NCBI GenBank assembly: GCA_001899305.1 | Contig: MKWL01000018.1 | Coordinates: 1-64,000, forward strand | Origin: Thiobacillus sp. 0-1251 | GTDB lineage: Bacteria; Pseudomonadota; Gammaproteobacteria; Burkholderiales; Thiobacillaceae | DNA length: 64,000 bases | Direction of reading: 5' to 3' | Shown here: positions 25,851 through 35,914 of the stretch, in pieces | Layout of the letters: each line of letters starts with the position of its first letter | How positions within the stretch are numbered: the first letter of the stretch is position 1 | Position numbers and translations under genes: made by a program | Notes under the pieces: model-generated | Databases searched by the model: none | What the model saw: the letters and a program-made list of their open reading frames with translations, nothing else | Told to the model about the DNA's origin: nothing

Positions 25851-27771
25851 ATGAGCGAAAAACGTGGCTTCCTGCAGCATTCGCTGCTGCTGAAACTGGG
25901 CGGCGCCCTGGCGCTGATCGCCTGTTTCGCCATCCTCGGCATGGCCAGCTCGGGGATCATCGCAGAATCGGTGCAGGGCAGCGGCGAAGCGATCAACCTC
26001 GCAGGCAGCCTGCGCATGCAGACCTACAGGATGAGCAGCCTCGCACTCTCGGCCAGACAGTCGGGCGGCGGGAATGCCGCCATCCAGCTCGGCGATGCGA
26101 TCGACACGTTCGAATCCACCCTGGCCGACCCCCGCATCACGGAATTGATGCCGCGACAGGCCGAAACCGAGCTCTCGCGCAGCTATGCGACCGTGCTACA
26201 GGCCTGGCAGAAAATGAAACCGCGGTTCAAGGCGGAAGTGGAGGGTAGCGCGTCTGCCATGACAAACCCGGTCCCGCTGATCGCGGAGGTCAATGGCTTC
26301 GTCGACCAGATCGATCACCTGGTCAAGCAGATCGAACGCGATACCGAGGCGAAAATCCTGGTCCTGCGCATGGTGCTCGGCGCCGCCTTGCTGATGACGC
26401 TGCTGGTCGGCTCGCTCACGCTGTATCTGGCACGCAACGACCTGATCCTGCCCCTGCGTGACCTGCTGTCGTTTGCGGCCAATGTCGGCCGGGGCAACCT
26501 CGCGGTGCGTACCGAGCACACCGGCAGCGACGAGCTCGGACGGCTGGGGCAGGCCTTCAACCACATGGCCGAGGATCTTTCCAGGATGTATCAGAACCTG
26601 GAAGCGCGAGTGGAAGAAAAGACTGCCGAGCTCACCATCGCCAACCGTTCGCTGGAATTGCTCTATCACTCCATCGCCCGGCTCTACAACGGGCCGGTGG
26701 CGGCGAACACCTATGCCATCCTGCTGAACGACCTGGAGAATGTCCTGGGTGTCGGACACGGGCTCGCCTGTCTGGTGGAGGCCGGCGAGACACGTGCGCG
26801 CGTGATCGCCAGCACGCTGCACCCGGACGATGGCGATCCCGGTCAGTGCGGTCTGACGAGTTGCGCGGAATGCCTCGCCCACCGGACGCTGGCCGTCCAT
26901 GCGCTGCCGGATGGCCGCCGCATGCTGACGTTGCCGCTCAAGGATACCGAGCATCATTATGGTGTGCTGCAACTGGAGATGCCCCCGGGCAAGGAACTGG
27001 CGCAATGGCAGACCCAGCTGCTTGAGGCCGTCGCGCCATATCGGCATCGCCATCGGCACCGCGCGTCGTACCGAGCAGAGCCGCCGGCTGTCGCTGCTGG
27101 AAGAGCGTGCCGCGCTGGCGCGCGAACTGCACGATTCGCTGGCGCAATCGCTCGCCTACATGAAAATCCAGGTCAGCCGGCTGAAGCCATTGTTGCCTGC
27201 TGCGGGCCCGGCGTCGCAGCCCGGTGCGAGCAGTGAAGCCAACGAAGTGCTGGCCGAGCTGCGAGAAGGTCTCAACAGCGCCTACCGCCAGCTGCGCGAA
27301 CTCCTCACCACCTTCCGCCTACGTATCGAAGGAGAGGGCCTGGGTGCCGCCCTGCAGGACACCGTGAATGAATTCACTGCGCGCGGCGGCATTCCGATCA
27401 CGCTGGACGTCCATCTGGCTGGCTGTACACTCACGCCCAACGAAGAAATCCACGCCCTGCAGATCGTGCGCGAGGCGCTTTCCAATGTGCTTCACCATGC
27501 CCGGGCGCACCAGGCGGAAATCAGCGTGCACTGCAACAGCGACGGGTCGGTGTCGGCGATCGTGACCGATGACGGCATCGGCGTCCACCAGGCAGCGGGA
27601 GCGCATCATTACGGGATGACGATCATGGAAGAGCGGGCCAGAAACCTGGGCGGCCAGTTGAGCGTCGAGAACCTTCCTGCCGCCGGCACCCGTGTCACCC
27701 TGCACTTCATGCCAACCGCGCGGCGCGACATCCTTTCTTTGCCTACTGAACAATTTCCCCCTTCCCTATGA
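25851..27771 (+). pseudogene. narX: NarX-like nitrate sensor kinase, split by one frameshift
   Basis: Membrane sensor histidine kinase for nitrate/nitrite. N-terminal membrane segment (LLLKLGGALALIACFAIL), then the P-box of nitrate sensors (INLAGSLRMQTYRM), a second membrane segment, a HAMP domain (DLILPLRDLL ... DELGRLGQAFNHMAEDL) and a GAF-like region in one frame. After about 27033 the sequence continues in another frame with RHIGIAIGTARRTEQ, the H-box LARELHDSLAQSL, and ATPase motifs NVLHHAR and DDGIGV. Removing one base around 27030-27036 restores a single protein of about 640 residues. The kinase core therefore lies downstream of the break: a real inactivating mutation or a sequence error. 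The start at 25851 follows AAGGCGG. Confidence 0.85.
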
Positions 27772-28427
27772 ATCCGTCCGATACCCACACCATCCTGGTC
27801 GTCGACGATCACCCCCTGTTCCGCAAGGGCGTGATCCAACTGATCCAGGCCACCCCCGAATTCCGCTTTGTCGGTGAAGCCCCCAGCGGCAAGGAAGGCA
27901 TCCAGCTCGCACAGCGCCTGCATCCCGACATGATCCTGCTCGACCTCAACATGAAGGACATGAACGGCGTCGACGTCCTGAAGGCGATCAAGGAGGAAGG
28001 CTCCGATTCCCGCGTCATCATGCTCACCGTGTCGGACCAGGCGGAGGATCTGATGGCGGCGCTGCAGGCCGGCGCCGACGGTTATCTGCTGAAGGACATG
28101 GAACCGGAGGATCTGATGCAGAAGCTGGTCGAGGCTGCGCACGGCAAGATCACCATCAGCGAGCGCCTGACCCAGTTGCTGGTCGCTTCGCTGCGCGAGA
28201 AAAGCCGCCCCACCAGCCTTGCCGAAGCCGGCCTGACCGAGCAGGAAAGCCGCATCCTCGACCATCTGGCCGGCGGCAAGAGCAACAAGCTGATCGCCCG
28301 CGACATGAATATCGCCGAAGGCACGGTGAAGGTCCACGTCAAGCACCTGCTGAAGAAGCTCAACCTGCGTTCGCGGGTGGAAGCGGCCGTGTGGGCGGAT
28401 CGCTGTCGCAGGCAGGTCAAATCCTGA
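27768..28427 (+). CDS. narL: NarL-like response regulator
   Basis: 219-residue two-component regulator. The receiver domain has the acidic pair in VVDDHPLF, phosphorylated Asp in ILLDLNMKDMNGVDVL and the Lys in GYLLKDMEPEDL. A LuxR-type helix-turn-helix follows (LTEQESRILDHLAGGKSNKLIARDMN ... VKVHVKHLLKKLNLRSR, split here for length). It overlaps the kinase stop by four bases (ATGA). It should bind NarL heptamers such as those upstream of narK1. Confidence 0.95.
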   Translation: MNPSDTHTILVVDDHPLFRKGVIQLIQATPEFRFVGEAPSGKEGIQLAQRLHPDMILLDLNMKDMNGVDVLKAIKEEGSDSRVIMLTVSDQAEDLMAALQAGADGYLLKDMEPEDLMQKLVEAAHGKITISERLTQLLVASLREKSRPTSLAEAGLTEQESRILDHLAGGKSNKLIARDMNIAEGTVKVHVKHLLKKLNLRSRVEAAVWADRCRRQVKS

Positions 28428-28516
28428 CAGCTGTCGGTTTCCTCAGCCGAAGGAAGTGGGTTTGAGAGTGATCGGTGTGGGTGTGCAAACGGTGAGCGGT
28501 TCGATAAGGCGATCTC

Positions 28517-29917
28517 TCAATGCGTCTGACCAAGCTGCTCGCGCAGACTATCCAGGGCTGCCTGCTCGCCCCGCACGCTGAAGAACGCACCTTCAGCGTC
28601 GGCACGCTCGGCCAGGACCTCGCAACGCGCGAATATGCTTCCGCGCAGTTGCTGGGCCGACCAGGGCAGGAACAGCTCGGCCTCGACCAGGTCACGCTGG
28701 AAAAAGGCAACGATCGCCTGATGTAGTTTCGCGACGTCGTCGGGACGGCGCGCACTCATCACGATGCAGCCTGGATACGCGGCGCGCAGCGCGGCTTCGC
28801 GTTCGGCCTGTGCCGCCACATCGCCGACGTGGTCGATCTTGTTGAAAATCCGGATGCGTGGCACGTCCTGCGCCTCGATCTCGTCCAGCACGTGCTCGGT
28901 GGTCTCGATCTGCCGTTCGAATCCCGGGTCGCTGGCGTCGATGACGTGAAGCAGCAGCGAGGCATCCAGTGCCTCTTCCAACGTGGACCTGAATGACGCG
29001 ACCAGTCCGTGTGGCAGGTTCTTGATGAAACCGACCGTATCGCTGACAAGCACGCGCGGGACGCTCTCGGGGAACAGGGTGCGCACGGTGGTGTCGAGCG
29101 TGGCGAAGAGCTTGTTGGCGACCAGCACTTCGCTGCCCGTGAGTGCGCGCATCAAGGTGGACTTGCCTGCGTTGGTGTAGCCGACCAGCGCCACGCTGGC
29201 GAGTCCCTGGTGCGCCTGTCGCCGCGCACGCTGCGTCTTGCGGTCGGCGTCCATCGCCGCGATCTCCTTCTGCAGCTCGGCGATGCGGTCGCGGATCTTG
29301 CGCTTGTCCAGTTCGGTGTGCGACTCGCCGGCCCCGCGTCCGCCGACGCCGCTGCGTTGCCGCCCTTGCGGCCCGGCGAGCTTCGCCGCCTCGCGCAGGC
29401 GCGGCGCCAGGTAGCCCAGACGCGCGATTTCCACCTGCGCGCGCGCAGCGGGGGAACGTGCGTTGCGGTGAAAGATCTCGAGAATGACCATGGTGCGATC
29501 CATCACCTGGCAGCCGACTTCGTTTTCGAGATGGCGCGCCTGCGACGGGGAAATCTCGTGGTCGACGAAGATGACGTCGATCGGGTCGGGCGAGACCGGC
29601 GCTTCGTCGTCCATTCCCTCGACAACCGTGTCGAGGCGATACAAGGGGTTCAGCGAACGAGCGTCGGGCTCGGTTTCGCTATCCGGTTTGCCCTGGACAA
29701 AATGGTGGATCTCCCGCCGCTTGCCCACGCCCAGATAGGCCGTCGAGTCGAAGCCGGACCGTTTTTGCGTGAACGTACGGGTAACCGTGAAGCCCAGTGT
29801 CTTGGCCAGTTCGCGCAGCTCGGCCAGCGAGGCTTCAAACTCCATGTCGCTCACCCCTGGGAGCTGAACCGACGCCACGACGGCGTACTGAGGGGCTTCT
29901 TGGACTTCTTTTTGCAT
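28517..29917 (-). CDS. hflX: GTPase HflX
   Basis: 466-residue ribosome-associated GTPase that splits stalled or hibernating 70S ribosomes. The N-terminal HflX domain includes FVDHEISPSQARHLE and GVGGRGAGES; the G domain has VGYTNAGKST (G1), DTVGFI (G3) and NKID (G4). It lies downstream of hypE on the same strand with a gap of about 100 bp, rather than next to hfq as in many proteobacteria. The linkage may be chance. Confidence 0.95.
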   Translation of the reverse strand: MQKEVQEAPQYAVVASVQLPGVSDMEFEASLAELRELAKTLGFTVTRTFTQKRSGFDSTAYLGVGKRREIHHFVQGKPDSETEPDARSLNPLYRLDTVVEGMDDEAPVSPDPIDVIFVDHEISPSQARHLENEVGCQVMDRTMVILEIFHRNARSPAARAQVEIARLGYLAPRLREAAKLAGPQGRQRSGVGGRGAGESHTELDKRKIRDRIAELQKEIAAMDADRKTQRARRQAHQGLASVALVGYTNAGKSTLMRALTGSEVLVANKLFATLDTTVRTLFPESVPRVLVSDTVGFIKNLPHGLVASFRSTLEEALDASLLLHVIDASDPGFERQIETTEHVLDEIEAQDVPRIRIFNKIDHVGDVAAQAEREAALRAAYPGCIVMSARRPDDVAKLHQAIVAFFQRDLVEAELFLPWSAQQLRGSIFARCEVLAERADAEGAFFSVRGEQAALDSLREQLGQTH

Positions 29918-30019
29918 GCGGCCTGGTTTCCAGAGGGTGAGCGAAGCCGGGCATTATCCGTCAATGCAATCGGCACGGGCGCTGAAACTGTATTTGGCGT
30001 GACGTGTCGACGCCACCGT

Positions 30020-31024
30020 TCAGCAGATCCGTGGTAGCGGATCGTCTTCCAGTTCGTCCAGCACGCGCCGGCCGCCAAGACCGGTTTCCAGGATCACGCG
30101 TCCGCCGCCTGTTTCGACACGACCGATGATGCAGGCGTCCCGCCCTTCCGGCAGGGCGTGCCAACGGGCGAGTACGTCGTCGGCTGCGAAGGGGTCGACG
30201 ACGGCGACGACCCGGCCTTCGCAGGCCAGGAAATACGGGTCATAGCCCAGCATTTCACAGACCGATACGACTTCCGGGCGCAGCGGTACCGCGTTCTGGT
30301 CGAGCGTCACGCTGTGGCCGCTGGCGCGTGCGATTTCGTGGGCCACCGTGGCGAGTCCGCCGCGCGTCGGGTCGCGCATGAACTTGAGATCGGGAAAATC
30401 GCGCACCGCGCGCGTCAGCGGCAACACCGAGGCCGAATCGGAGCGTAGCTCGCCGGACAGGCCGAACTGCTCGCGTGCCAGCATCACCGCGATGCCGTGA
30501 TCGCCGACCGGGCCGGACACCAGCACCACGTCGTCCGGCGCGATGCGGTCCATCGCCAGCCGGGTGGACGCGCGCCGCACACCGATGCCGGCAACGGAGA
30601 GATACAGGCCGCTGCCTTCGCCCCGGCGCACCACCTTGGTGTCGCCGGCCACGACGACGACATGGTTCTGTCGCGCAGCCCGCGCGAAGCTGGAGATGTA
30701 GCGATCGAGCGCGCCGATTTCCAGTCCTTCCTCGATGAGCGCGGACACGGTGAAATAAAGCGGATCGGCCCCGGCCACCGCCAGGTCGTTGACCACGCCA
30801 TGCACGGCGAGTGAGCCGATGTCGCCGCCGGGAAATTCAAGCGGCTCGACGGTGAAGCCGTCGGTGGTGACCATGAGCTCGCCGTTCACGTGCGGCAGCG
30901 TGACGGCATCGGCGTCGGTGTCGAGCAGCGGGTTGCCGAGATGGCGTGCAAAAACGTCGGTGATGAGTTCGCGCATCAGGCGGCCGCCGTTGCCGTGTGC
31001 GAGAAGGATGCGGGTGTCGTCCAT
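30020..31024 (-). CDS. hypE: Hydrogenase maturation protein HypE
   Basis: 334-residue AIR-synthase-like protein that dehydrates the HypF-made carbamoyl group to the cyanide ligand of the [NiFe] site. The N-terminus is LLAHGNGGRLMRELI, the nucleotide region FMRDPTRGGLATV is clear, and the chain ends in PRIC, whose C-terminal Cys carries the carbamoyl/cyano group. It follows hypF by 9 bp. Confidence 0.98.
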   Translation of the reverse strand: MDDTRILLAHGNGGRLMRELITDVFARHLGNPLLDTDADAVTLPHVNGELMVTTDGFTVEPLEFPGGDIGSLAVHGVVNDLAVAGADPLYFTVSALIEEGLEIGALDRYISSFARAARQNHVVVVAGDTKVVRRGEGSGLYLSVAGIGVRRASTRLAMDRIAPDDVVLVSGPVGDHGIAVMLAREQFGLSGELRSDSASVLPLTRAVRDFPDLKFMRDPTRGGLATVAHEIARASGHSVTLDQNAVPLRPEVVSVCEMLGYDPYFLACEGRVVAVVDPFAADDVLARWHALPEGRDACIIGRVETGGGRVILETGLGGRRVLDELEDDPLPRIC

Positions 31025-31033
31025 GGCGTGTCT

Positions 31034-33259
31034 TTATTGGTGGAGGAGTTCGATGACCTGGCCGAAGCTTAACCCGGCATCGTTGACGGGGACATGCTGG
31101 GGCAGATGAGCGCTGAAGCCTGCGCGCTCAAGCAGGCCGATCGCGGCTTCCGCAAGCACGCGGTTCTGGAACACGCCACCGGTGAGGCCGACCGACCGGA
31201 TGCCGGTTTGCGTGCGCAACTGTTGCGCCTGTTCGACCAGCGCCTGCGCCAGACTCAGATGAAAGCGGGCTGTGCGCTCGGCGGGCGGCCGGGTCGTGTC
31301 GCCGAGCATGGGCAGCAGCGGCGCCCAGTCGGTACGCCATAGGCCGAGCGGGTCGCGCGCGAGCGGCAGTTCGACGGCATCGCCGGTGGAGGTGGCCGCG
31401 GCCGCTTCCAGCCGCATCGGCGCCTCGCCTTCGAAGCTGGCGTGGGTGCAGACGCCGCACAAGACCGCAGCGGCATCGAACAGGCGCCCGACGGCGGAAC
31501 TGGCCGGGCTGTTGAGCCGGGCCGACCATGCCTGATGCAGGGGTTCGGGCGCAAAGGGTGCCGGCTGGCCCGTTTCCCACAGCAGTGCTGCCGCGGCGCG
31601 CCACGGTTCGCGCCCGGCCTTGTCGCCGCCAGGCAGGCGAAATGTTCGCATCGAAGCGGCACGCTGCCAGCGTCCGGGTGCGCCGGTGAAGGCCTCGCCA
31701 CCCCACAGCGTGCCGTCCTCGCCGAGGCCGACGCCATCCCACGCAAACACGATCCAGTCGGCGACATCCGGGAATTCCCAGGCCAGCGCGGATGCATGGG
31801 CGTGGTGATGCCAGACCTCGAACACCGGCAAGCCGCCGGCGCGGGCGTAACGGCGCGTGCCGTAGCCAGGATGGCGGTCGACGATCAGGCGTGTTGCCCG
31901 CACCTGATACAGGCCTTGCAAATCGGACGCCACCTGCGCCAGCGTGTCCTGGCTGCGTGCGGTGCCGAGTTCGCCGATATGCGGCGAGATGATGGCGCGC
32001 GATCCCCAGGCGAGGCAGAGTGTGTTCTTCATGTGGCTGCCGAGCGCCAGCACGGGTTCGGGCAAGGGAGCAGGCAGTCCGAGTTCCAGCGGCGCATTGC
32101 CGCGTCCCAGGCGCAGCGGCCGCGGCGCGCCGGCGATGGGACGGTACACGGGATCGTCGGCCGGCCGTACGATGGGGCGATCGTGGTGCAGGAACGCGTC
32201 GGCAAGGTGGGCAAGCCGGGTTTGCGCTTCGTGGTTGTCGGTCAGCACCGGTTCGCCGGAGAGGTTGCCGGACGTCGCCACCAGCGGCCCGCCGAAATCG
32301 GCCAGCAGCAGGTCGTGCAGCGGCGAGTAGGGCAGAAGGCAGCCGATTTCCGCGAGGCCGGGTGCGATGAGATTGCTCAGTCCGGATTCAGCCCGTTTCG
32401 GTAGCAGCACGATGGGGCGTTGGGCCGACGCCACGAAATCCGCCCGTTCCGGTGTCATGTGCACGGCACGGCGCATGGCGTCGGGGTTGCGGAACATCAC
32501 CGCCAGCGGTTTGGTCGGGCGCGACTTGCGTGCACGCAGTGAAGCGACGGCGTCATCGTTCGCGGCATCGCACATCAAGTGGTAACCGCCGACGCCTTTC
32601 ACCGCGACGGTTTTTCCGGACTGCAGCGCGGCGACGGCTGCGGCCAGTGCAGCCTCGTCGCCGTCGGCTGCCTTGTTCCCCGAGACGAACTGCAGGTGGG
32701 GGCCGCACGCCGGGCAGGCGATGGGTTCGGCATGGAAGCGGCGATCGAGCGGGTTTTCGTATTCCTGCCGGCAATCCGGGCACAGCGCGAAGTCGCGCAT
32801 CGCCGTGTTGGGGCGGTCGTAGGGCAGGGCGGTGATCAGCGTGTAGCGTGGCCCGCACTGGGTGCAGTTGATGAAGGGGTAGCGATGGCGGCGGTTGGCC
32901 GGGTCGTGCAGTTCGGCCAGGCAGTCCGCACAGACAAAACCATCGGCCGGTACATGGATATCGGCCGTGTTCCGGGACTGACTGTCGAGGATGGAGAATG
33001 CGGGTGCCGCTTCGGGTGGGCAGTTTTCACTGGACAGTTTGGCGGGCGCCGACAAGGGCGGTGCATCGTTCAGCAAGGCTTCGCTGAATCGCTGGAGTTG
33101 GTCGGGTTGTCCCTCCGCATGGATTTCCACTGCGCCGTTGGCGTTGCGCACCCAGCCGGTGATGCCATGCCGATGGGCGAGCCGATAGACGAAGGGCCGG
33201 AAGCCTACGCCCTGAACCCTGCCGCTGATCGTGATGAAGCGGGCGACGCGTTCAGGCAT
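31034..33259 (-). CDS. hypF: Carbamoyltransferase HypF
   Basis: 741-residue enzyme that makes carbamoyl adenylate from carbamoyl phosphate and loads it on HypE. Domains in order: acylphosphatase (SGRVQGVGFRPFVYRLA), two zinc fingers (CADCLAE, CTQCGPRYT, CPDCRQEYENP, CPACGP), a YrdC-like domain (VKGVGGYHLMCDA) and a Kae1-like domain with the metal motif HHHAHASAL. It overlaps the hypD stop by 8 bp. Confidence 0.98.
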   Translation of the reverse strand: MPERVARFITISGRVQGVGFRPFVYRLAHRHGITGWVRNANGAVEIHAEGQPDQLQRFSEALLNDAPPLSAPAKLSSENCPPEAAPAFSILDSQSRNTADIHVPADGFVCADCLAELHDPANRRHRYPFINCTQCGPRYTLITALPYDRPNTAMRDFALCPDCRQEYENPLDRRFHAEPIACPACGPHLQFVSGNKAADGDEAALAAAVAALQSGKTVAVKGVGGYHLMCDAANDDAVASLRARKSRPTKPLAVMFRNPDAMRRAVHMTPERADFVASAQRPIVLLPKRAESGLSNLIAPGLAEIGCLLPYSPLHDLLLADFGGPLVATSGNLSGEPVLTDNHEAQTRLAHLADAFLHHDRPIVRPADDPVYRPIAGAPRPLRLGRGNAPLELGLPAPLPEPVLALGSHMKNTLCLAWGSRAIISPHIGELGTARSQDTLAQVASDLQGLYQVRATRLIVDRHPGYGTRRYARAGGLPVFEVWHHHAHASALAWEFPDVADWIVFAWDGVGLGEDGTLWGGEAFTGAPGRWQRAASMRTFRLPGGDKAGREPWRAAAALLWETGQPAPFAPEPLHQAWSARLNSPASSAVGRLFDAAAVLCGVCTHASFEGEAPMRLEAAAATSTGDAVELPLARDPLGLWRTDWAPLLPMLGDTTRPPAERTARFHLSLAQALVEQAQQLRTQTGIRSVGLTGGVFQNRVLAEAAIGLLERAGFSAHLPQHVPVNDAGLSFGQVIELLHQ

Positions 33260-34349
33260 CGGCGGCTACGCGCACGCCGCCTGCCCACCAGATGCGGCAG
33301 GCGCCTTCGTCCGACACCATGCAGGGGCCGACCGGATTGCGTGGGGTGCAGGCCTTGCCGTAGATGCGGCACTGGTTGGGGTAGATCTTGCCGAGTACCA
33401 CCTGCGCGCAATCGCAGCCGGGCGGCATTTCACCGGCGCGGCGGCGGCCGGGATCGGTGTGGTCGGGAAACAGCAAGTGCGCGTCGTGTTTTGCAAAAGC
33501 CGGCTTCAGCGCGTAGCCGGAGCTTGGAATGATGCCGATGCCGCGCCAGTTGGCGTCGACGATGTCGAGTGTGTGGTCGAGCAAGCGGCGACCGGTCGGG
33601 TTGCCGCCCGGGTGGGCGACCTCGCGATAGCAGTTGTCGAGAAAGCGCTCGCCGGTCTTCAGCTGGCGCAGTACGGAATAGAACGAGGCGAGCAGCGACT
33701 CCGTGCCGAAGCCGGCCACTGCGGCGGGAATCTCGTGCCGGTCGATGACGAAAGACCATTCTTCCGGCCCCATGACCGTGGAGACATGGCCGGGCGCGAC
33801 CAGCGCGTCGAAGCCGGGGCTGCCGGAGTCGAGCAGCATCGCGACCGCCGGCCAGGTGAGCCGTCCGGACAGCAGGATGCTGAGGTTGTCGGGAATCCCT
33901 TCGGCCAGCATGGCCGCGGTCGGTGCGGTGGTGGTCTCGAAGCCGGCGGCGAAGAACACTACCGGTCGGTCGGGATTCTCTTGTGCAATTTTTCGCGCAT
34001 CGAGCGGGCTGGCGATCGGACGGATATCGGCGCCGGCGGCCTGCGCCTCGGCCAGCGAGCGCACCTCGCCCTTCTTCACGTTGACCGGCACCCGCAGCAT
34101 GTCGCCGAACGCAACCAGGATGACCTTGTCCTGCAGCGCCAGCTGGATTGCCTGGTAGACGTCTTCCTCCGGGCACACGCACACCGGGCAGCCGGGGCCC
34201 GGTACCAGTTCCAGCCATTGCGGCAGGGCGCCGCGCATGCCCGCGTGGGTGATCGAACGTTCGTGACCGCCGCACACATTCATGATCTTGATCGGGCGGT
34301 TGAATTCGAAGGCGTGGATCTTGTCCAGCCAGACGCGGGACTCGCTCAT
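33252..34349 (-). CDS. hypD: Hydrogenase maturation protein HypD
   Basis: 365-residue [4Fe-4S] scaffold on which, together with HypC, the Fe(CN)2CO unit is built. The conserved cysteine regions NVCGGHERSI and VPGPGCPVCVCP are in place, and a Cys-rich C-terminus (MPPGCDCAQVVLG, IYGKACTP, GACRIWW) forms the cluster region. The ATG at 34349 overlaps the hypB stop by one base. Confidence 0.97.
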   Translation of the reverse strand: MSESRVWLDKIHAFEFNRPIKIMNVCGGHERSITHAGMRGALPQWLELVPGPGCPVCVCPEEDVYQAIQLALQDKVILVAFGDMLRVPVNVKKGEVRSLAEAQAAGADIRPIASPLDARKIAQENPDRPVVFFAAGFETTTAPTAAMLAEGIPDNLSILLSGRLTWPAVAMLLDSGSPGFDALVAPGHVSTVMGPEEWSFVIDRHEIPAAVAGFGTESLLASFYSVLRQLKTGERFLDNCYREVAHPGGNPTGRRLLDHTLDIVDANWRGIGIIPSSGYALKPAFAKHDAHLLFPDHTDPGRRRAGEMPPGCDCAQVVLGKIYPNQCRIYGKACTPRNPVGPCMVSDEGACRIWWAGGVRVAADA

Positions 34350-35155
34350 CAGGCCGTGGCCTTGTGATATTTCATGCCGTCGGCCTGGATTGCCGGCCGG
34401 CGCGACTGGCCTTTGGCGACACGCGCGCGCTGTGCGGCGAGTTGTTCGCGCAGCCAGGCCAGCCAGGCGTCCATGCCCATGCCTTTGCGCGCCGACAGTC
34501 GCATCACCGGCGCAGGATTGGCGAGGTTGCGCAGGTGCGCTTCGGCCTTGTCTGGGTCGAAATCGTCGAGCACGGCCAGCAGGTCGGTCTTGGTCAGCAG
34601 CATGGCATCGGCGGCGCGGAACATCACCGGGTACTTGGCCGGCTTGTCGTCGCCTTCGGTGACCGAGAGCAGGGTGACGTTGAGGTGCTGGCCGAGGTCG
34701 AAGCTGGCGGGGCAGACCAGGTTGCCGACGTTCTCGATGAACAGGAGGTCGATGCCGTCGAGCGTCATGTGGTGCAGTGCGTCGTGCACCAGATGCGCGT
34801 CGAGGTGGCACGCGGTGCCGGTGACGATCTGGTGCGCCTGCACACCTTTCGCGCGGATGCGCTCGGCGTCGTTCTCGGTTTCGAGATCGCCCTCGATCAC
34901 TGCGCAGGTGAATTCGTCCTTCAGCGCGGTCAGCGTCGCTTCCAGCAGCGCGGTCTTACCGGATCCGGGTGAGGACATCAGGTTGATCGCAAGGATGGCG
35001 CGGCGGTCGAAATGTTCGCGGTTGTGTGCAGCCTGATCGTCGTTCTTCGCGAGGAGGCCCTTGAGCACCGAGACCGCAGTCGCGCCCTTGGCGACGGGCT
35101 TGAACGCGAGGTGTTGGTTGCCGGGGGTGAGGTTGCAGCCGCAGGTATCACACAT
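34349..35155 (-). CDS. hypB: Nickel GTPase HypB
   Basis: 268-residue GTPase that inserts nickel with HypA. It starts MCDTCGC, the high-affinity N-terminal nickel site, but lacks the long His-rich tract found in some HypB proteins. GTPase motifs: SSPGSGKTALL (P-loop), the metal-site ENVGNLVCPASFDLG region and the LTKTDLL base-recognition motif. It lies 17 bp after hypA. Confidence 0.97.
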   Translation of the reverse strand: MCDTCGCNLTPGNQHLAFKPVAKGATAVSVLKGLLAKNDDQAAHNREHFDRRAILAINLMSSPGSGKTALLEATLTALKDEFTCAVIEGDLETENDAERIRAKGVQAHQIVTGTACHLDAHLVHDALHHMTLDGIDLLFIENVGNLVCPASFDLGQHLNVTLLSVTEGDDKPAKYPVMFRAADAMLLTKTDLLAVLDDFDPDKAEAHLRNLANPAPVMRLSARKGMGMDAWLAWLREQLAAQRARVAKGQSRRPAIQADGMKYHKATA

Positions 35156-35172
35156 TTTTCAGAGGCCAGGAG

Positions 35173-35541
35173 TCAGGTTTCAAGGGGCAGGGCGGGCGCC
35201 GTTTCGAGCTCGACGCTTTCCAGCAGCAGTTCGTCGCCGGACTGGATCCGGGTATGCCAGTCGCCACAGGCGCCGCAGAGCAGACGGTTCATCGGGGCCT
35301 CGGTCTCGGCGCCGCAGGTCTGGCAATGCACCCGGATCGGCGCATGGGTGAATTCGAGGTCGGCATGTTCCATGCGGCGGCCGGCCGCCGCGAGCGGAAA
35401 AGCCGTGGCCAGCAGATCAGGCACGACGCCGGCCAGGGGGCCGATGCGCACGCGGATCAGGGTGGCACGGCTCGCCTGATGCTGATCGATCACGGCATCC
35501 ACCTGTTCGACGAGCGCCTGGGCGACGGCCAGTTCATGCAC
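35173..35541 (-). CDS. hypA: Nickel metallochaperone HypA
   Basis: 122-residue zinc protein that supplies nickel with HypB. The start must be the GTG at 35541, because this puts the nickel-binding His at position 2 (MHELAVAQALVEQ). Zinc ligands are CQTC and CGAC. The longer upstream frame lies inside hypC and is not used. It overlaps hypC by 8 bp. Confidence 0.95.
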   Translation of the reverse strand: MHELAVAQALVEQVDAVIDQHQASRATLIRVRIGPLAGVVPDLLATAFPLAAAGRRMEHADLEFTHAPIRVHCQTCGAETEAPMNRLLCGACGDWHTRIQSGDELLLESVELETAPALPLET

Positions 35542-35764
35542 CGCTTTCCTCCAGAATCTGGTCGAGCAATTCCCACGTGGTGCGGGCGTCGGCCTCGGCG
35601 ATTTTCTGGATCGCATAGCCGACGTGCACCATGACGAAATCACCGACTGCGGGCGGCGCGTCCTGCATCATGAACAGGCTGACGTCGCGCCATACTCCCT
35701 TGGCCTGGCAGCGGGCGGTGAAGCCGTCGATCGATTCGATCTGCATCGGAATGGCAAGACACAT
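35534..35764 (-). CDS. hypC: Hydrogenase maturation chaperone HypC
   Basis: 76-residue chaperone that binds iron with HypD and then the large-subunit precursor. Starting at the ATG at 35764 gives MCLAIPMQIESID, with the essential Cys2. An in-frame TTG nine bases upstream would bury that Cys and is rejected. First gene of the hypCABDFE run, divergent from the hydrogenase operon. Confidence 0.96.
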   Translation of the reverse strand: MCLAIPMQIESIDGFTARCQAKGVWRDVSLFMMQDAPPAVGDFVMVHVGYAIQKIAEADARTTWELLDQILEESGA

Positions 35765-35914
35765 GAGCGGCAATCAAAATCTACACTCGAACCAGTATAT
35801 GTGATTTGCCGGCCCTCTGCCGGATCGTGAATATTACAAAATAATGATGGAGAATCAGAAGCTTGAGTGAATTACTTGGTTGTTATTCTAATTTCGGGCT
35901 GGTAGATTGAATCA
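35765..35914. promoter_or_regulatory. Divergent promoter region, hyp and hydrogenase operons
   Basis: This AT-rich 150-bp gap must drive both operons. On the plus strand TTGAGT (35863-35868) and TCTAAT (35887-35892) are 18 nt apart and would give a very short leader before 35915. On the minus strand TATACT near 35800 resembles a -10 box but has no good -35. I saw no convincing sigma54 element. Confidence 0.4.

Noticed and set aside
28428-28516. Bidirectional terminator between narL and hflX
   Set aside because: Only an imperfect TTTGAGAG/CTCTCAA pairing is present, with a long loop and no T-run.
35765-35914. Sigma54 (-24/-12) promoter for the hydrogenase operon
   Set aside because: No TGGCAC-N5-TTGC-like element could be found on either strand.
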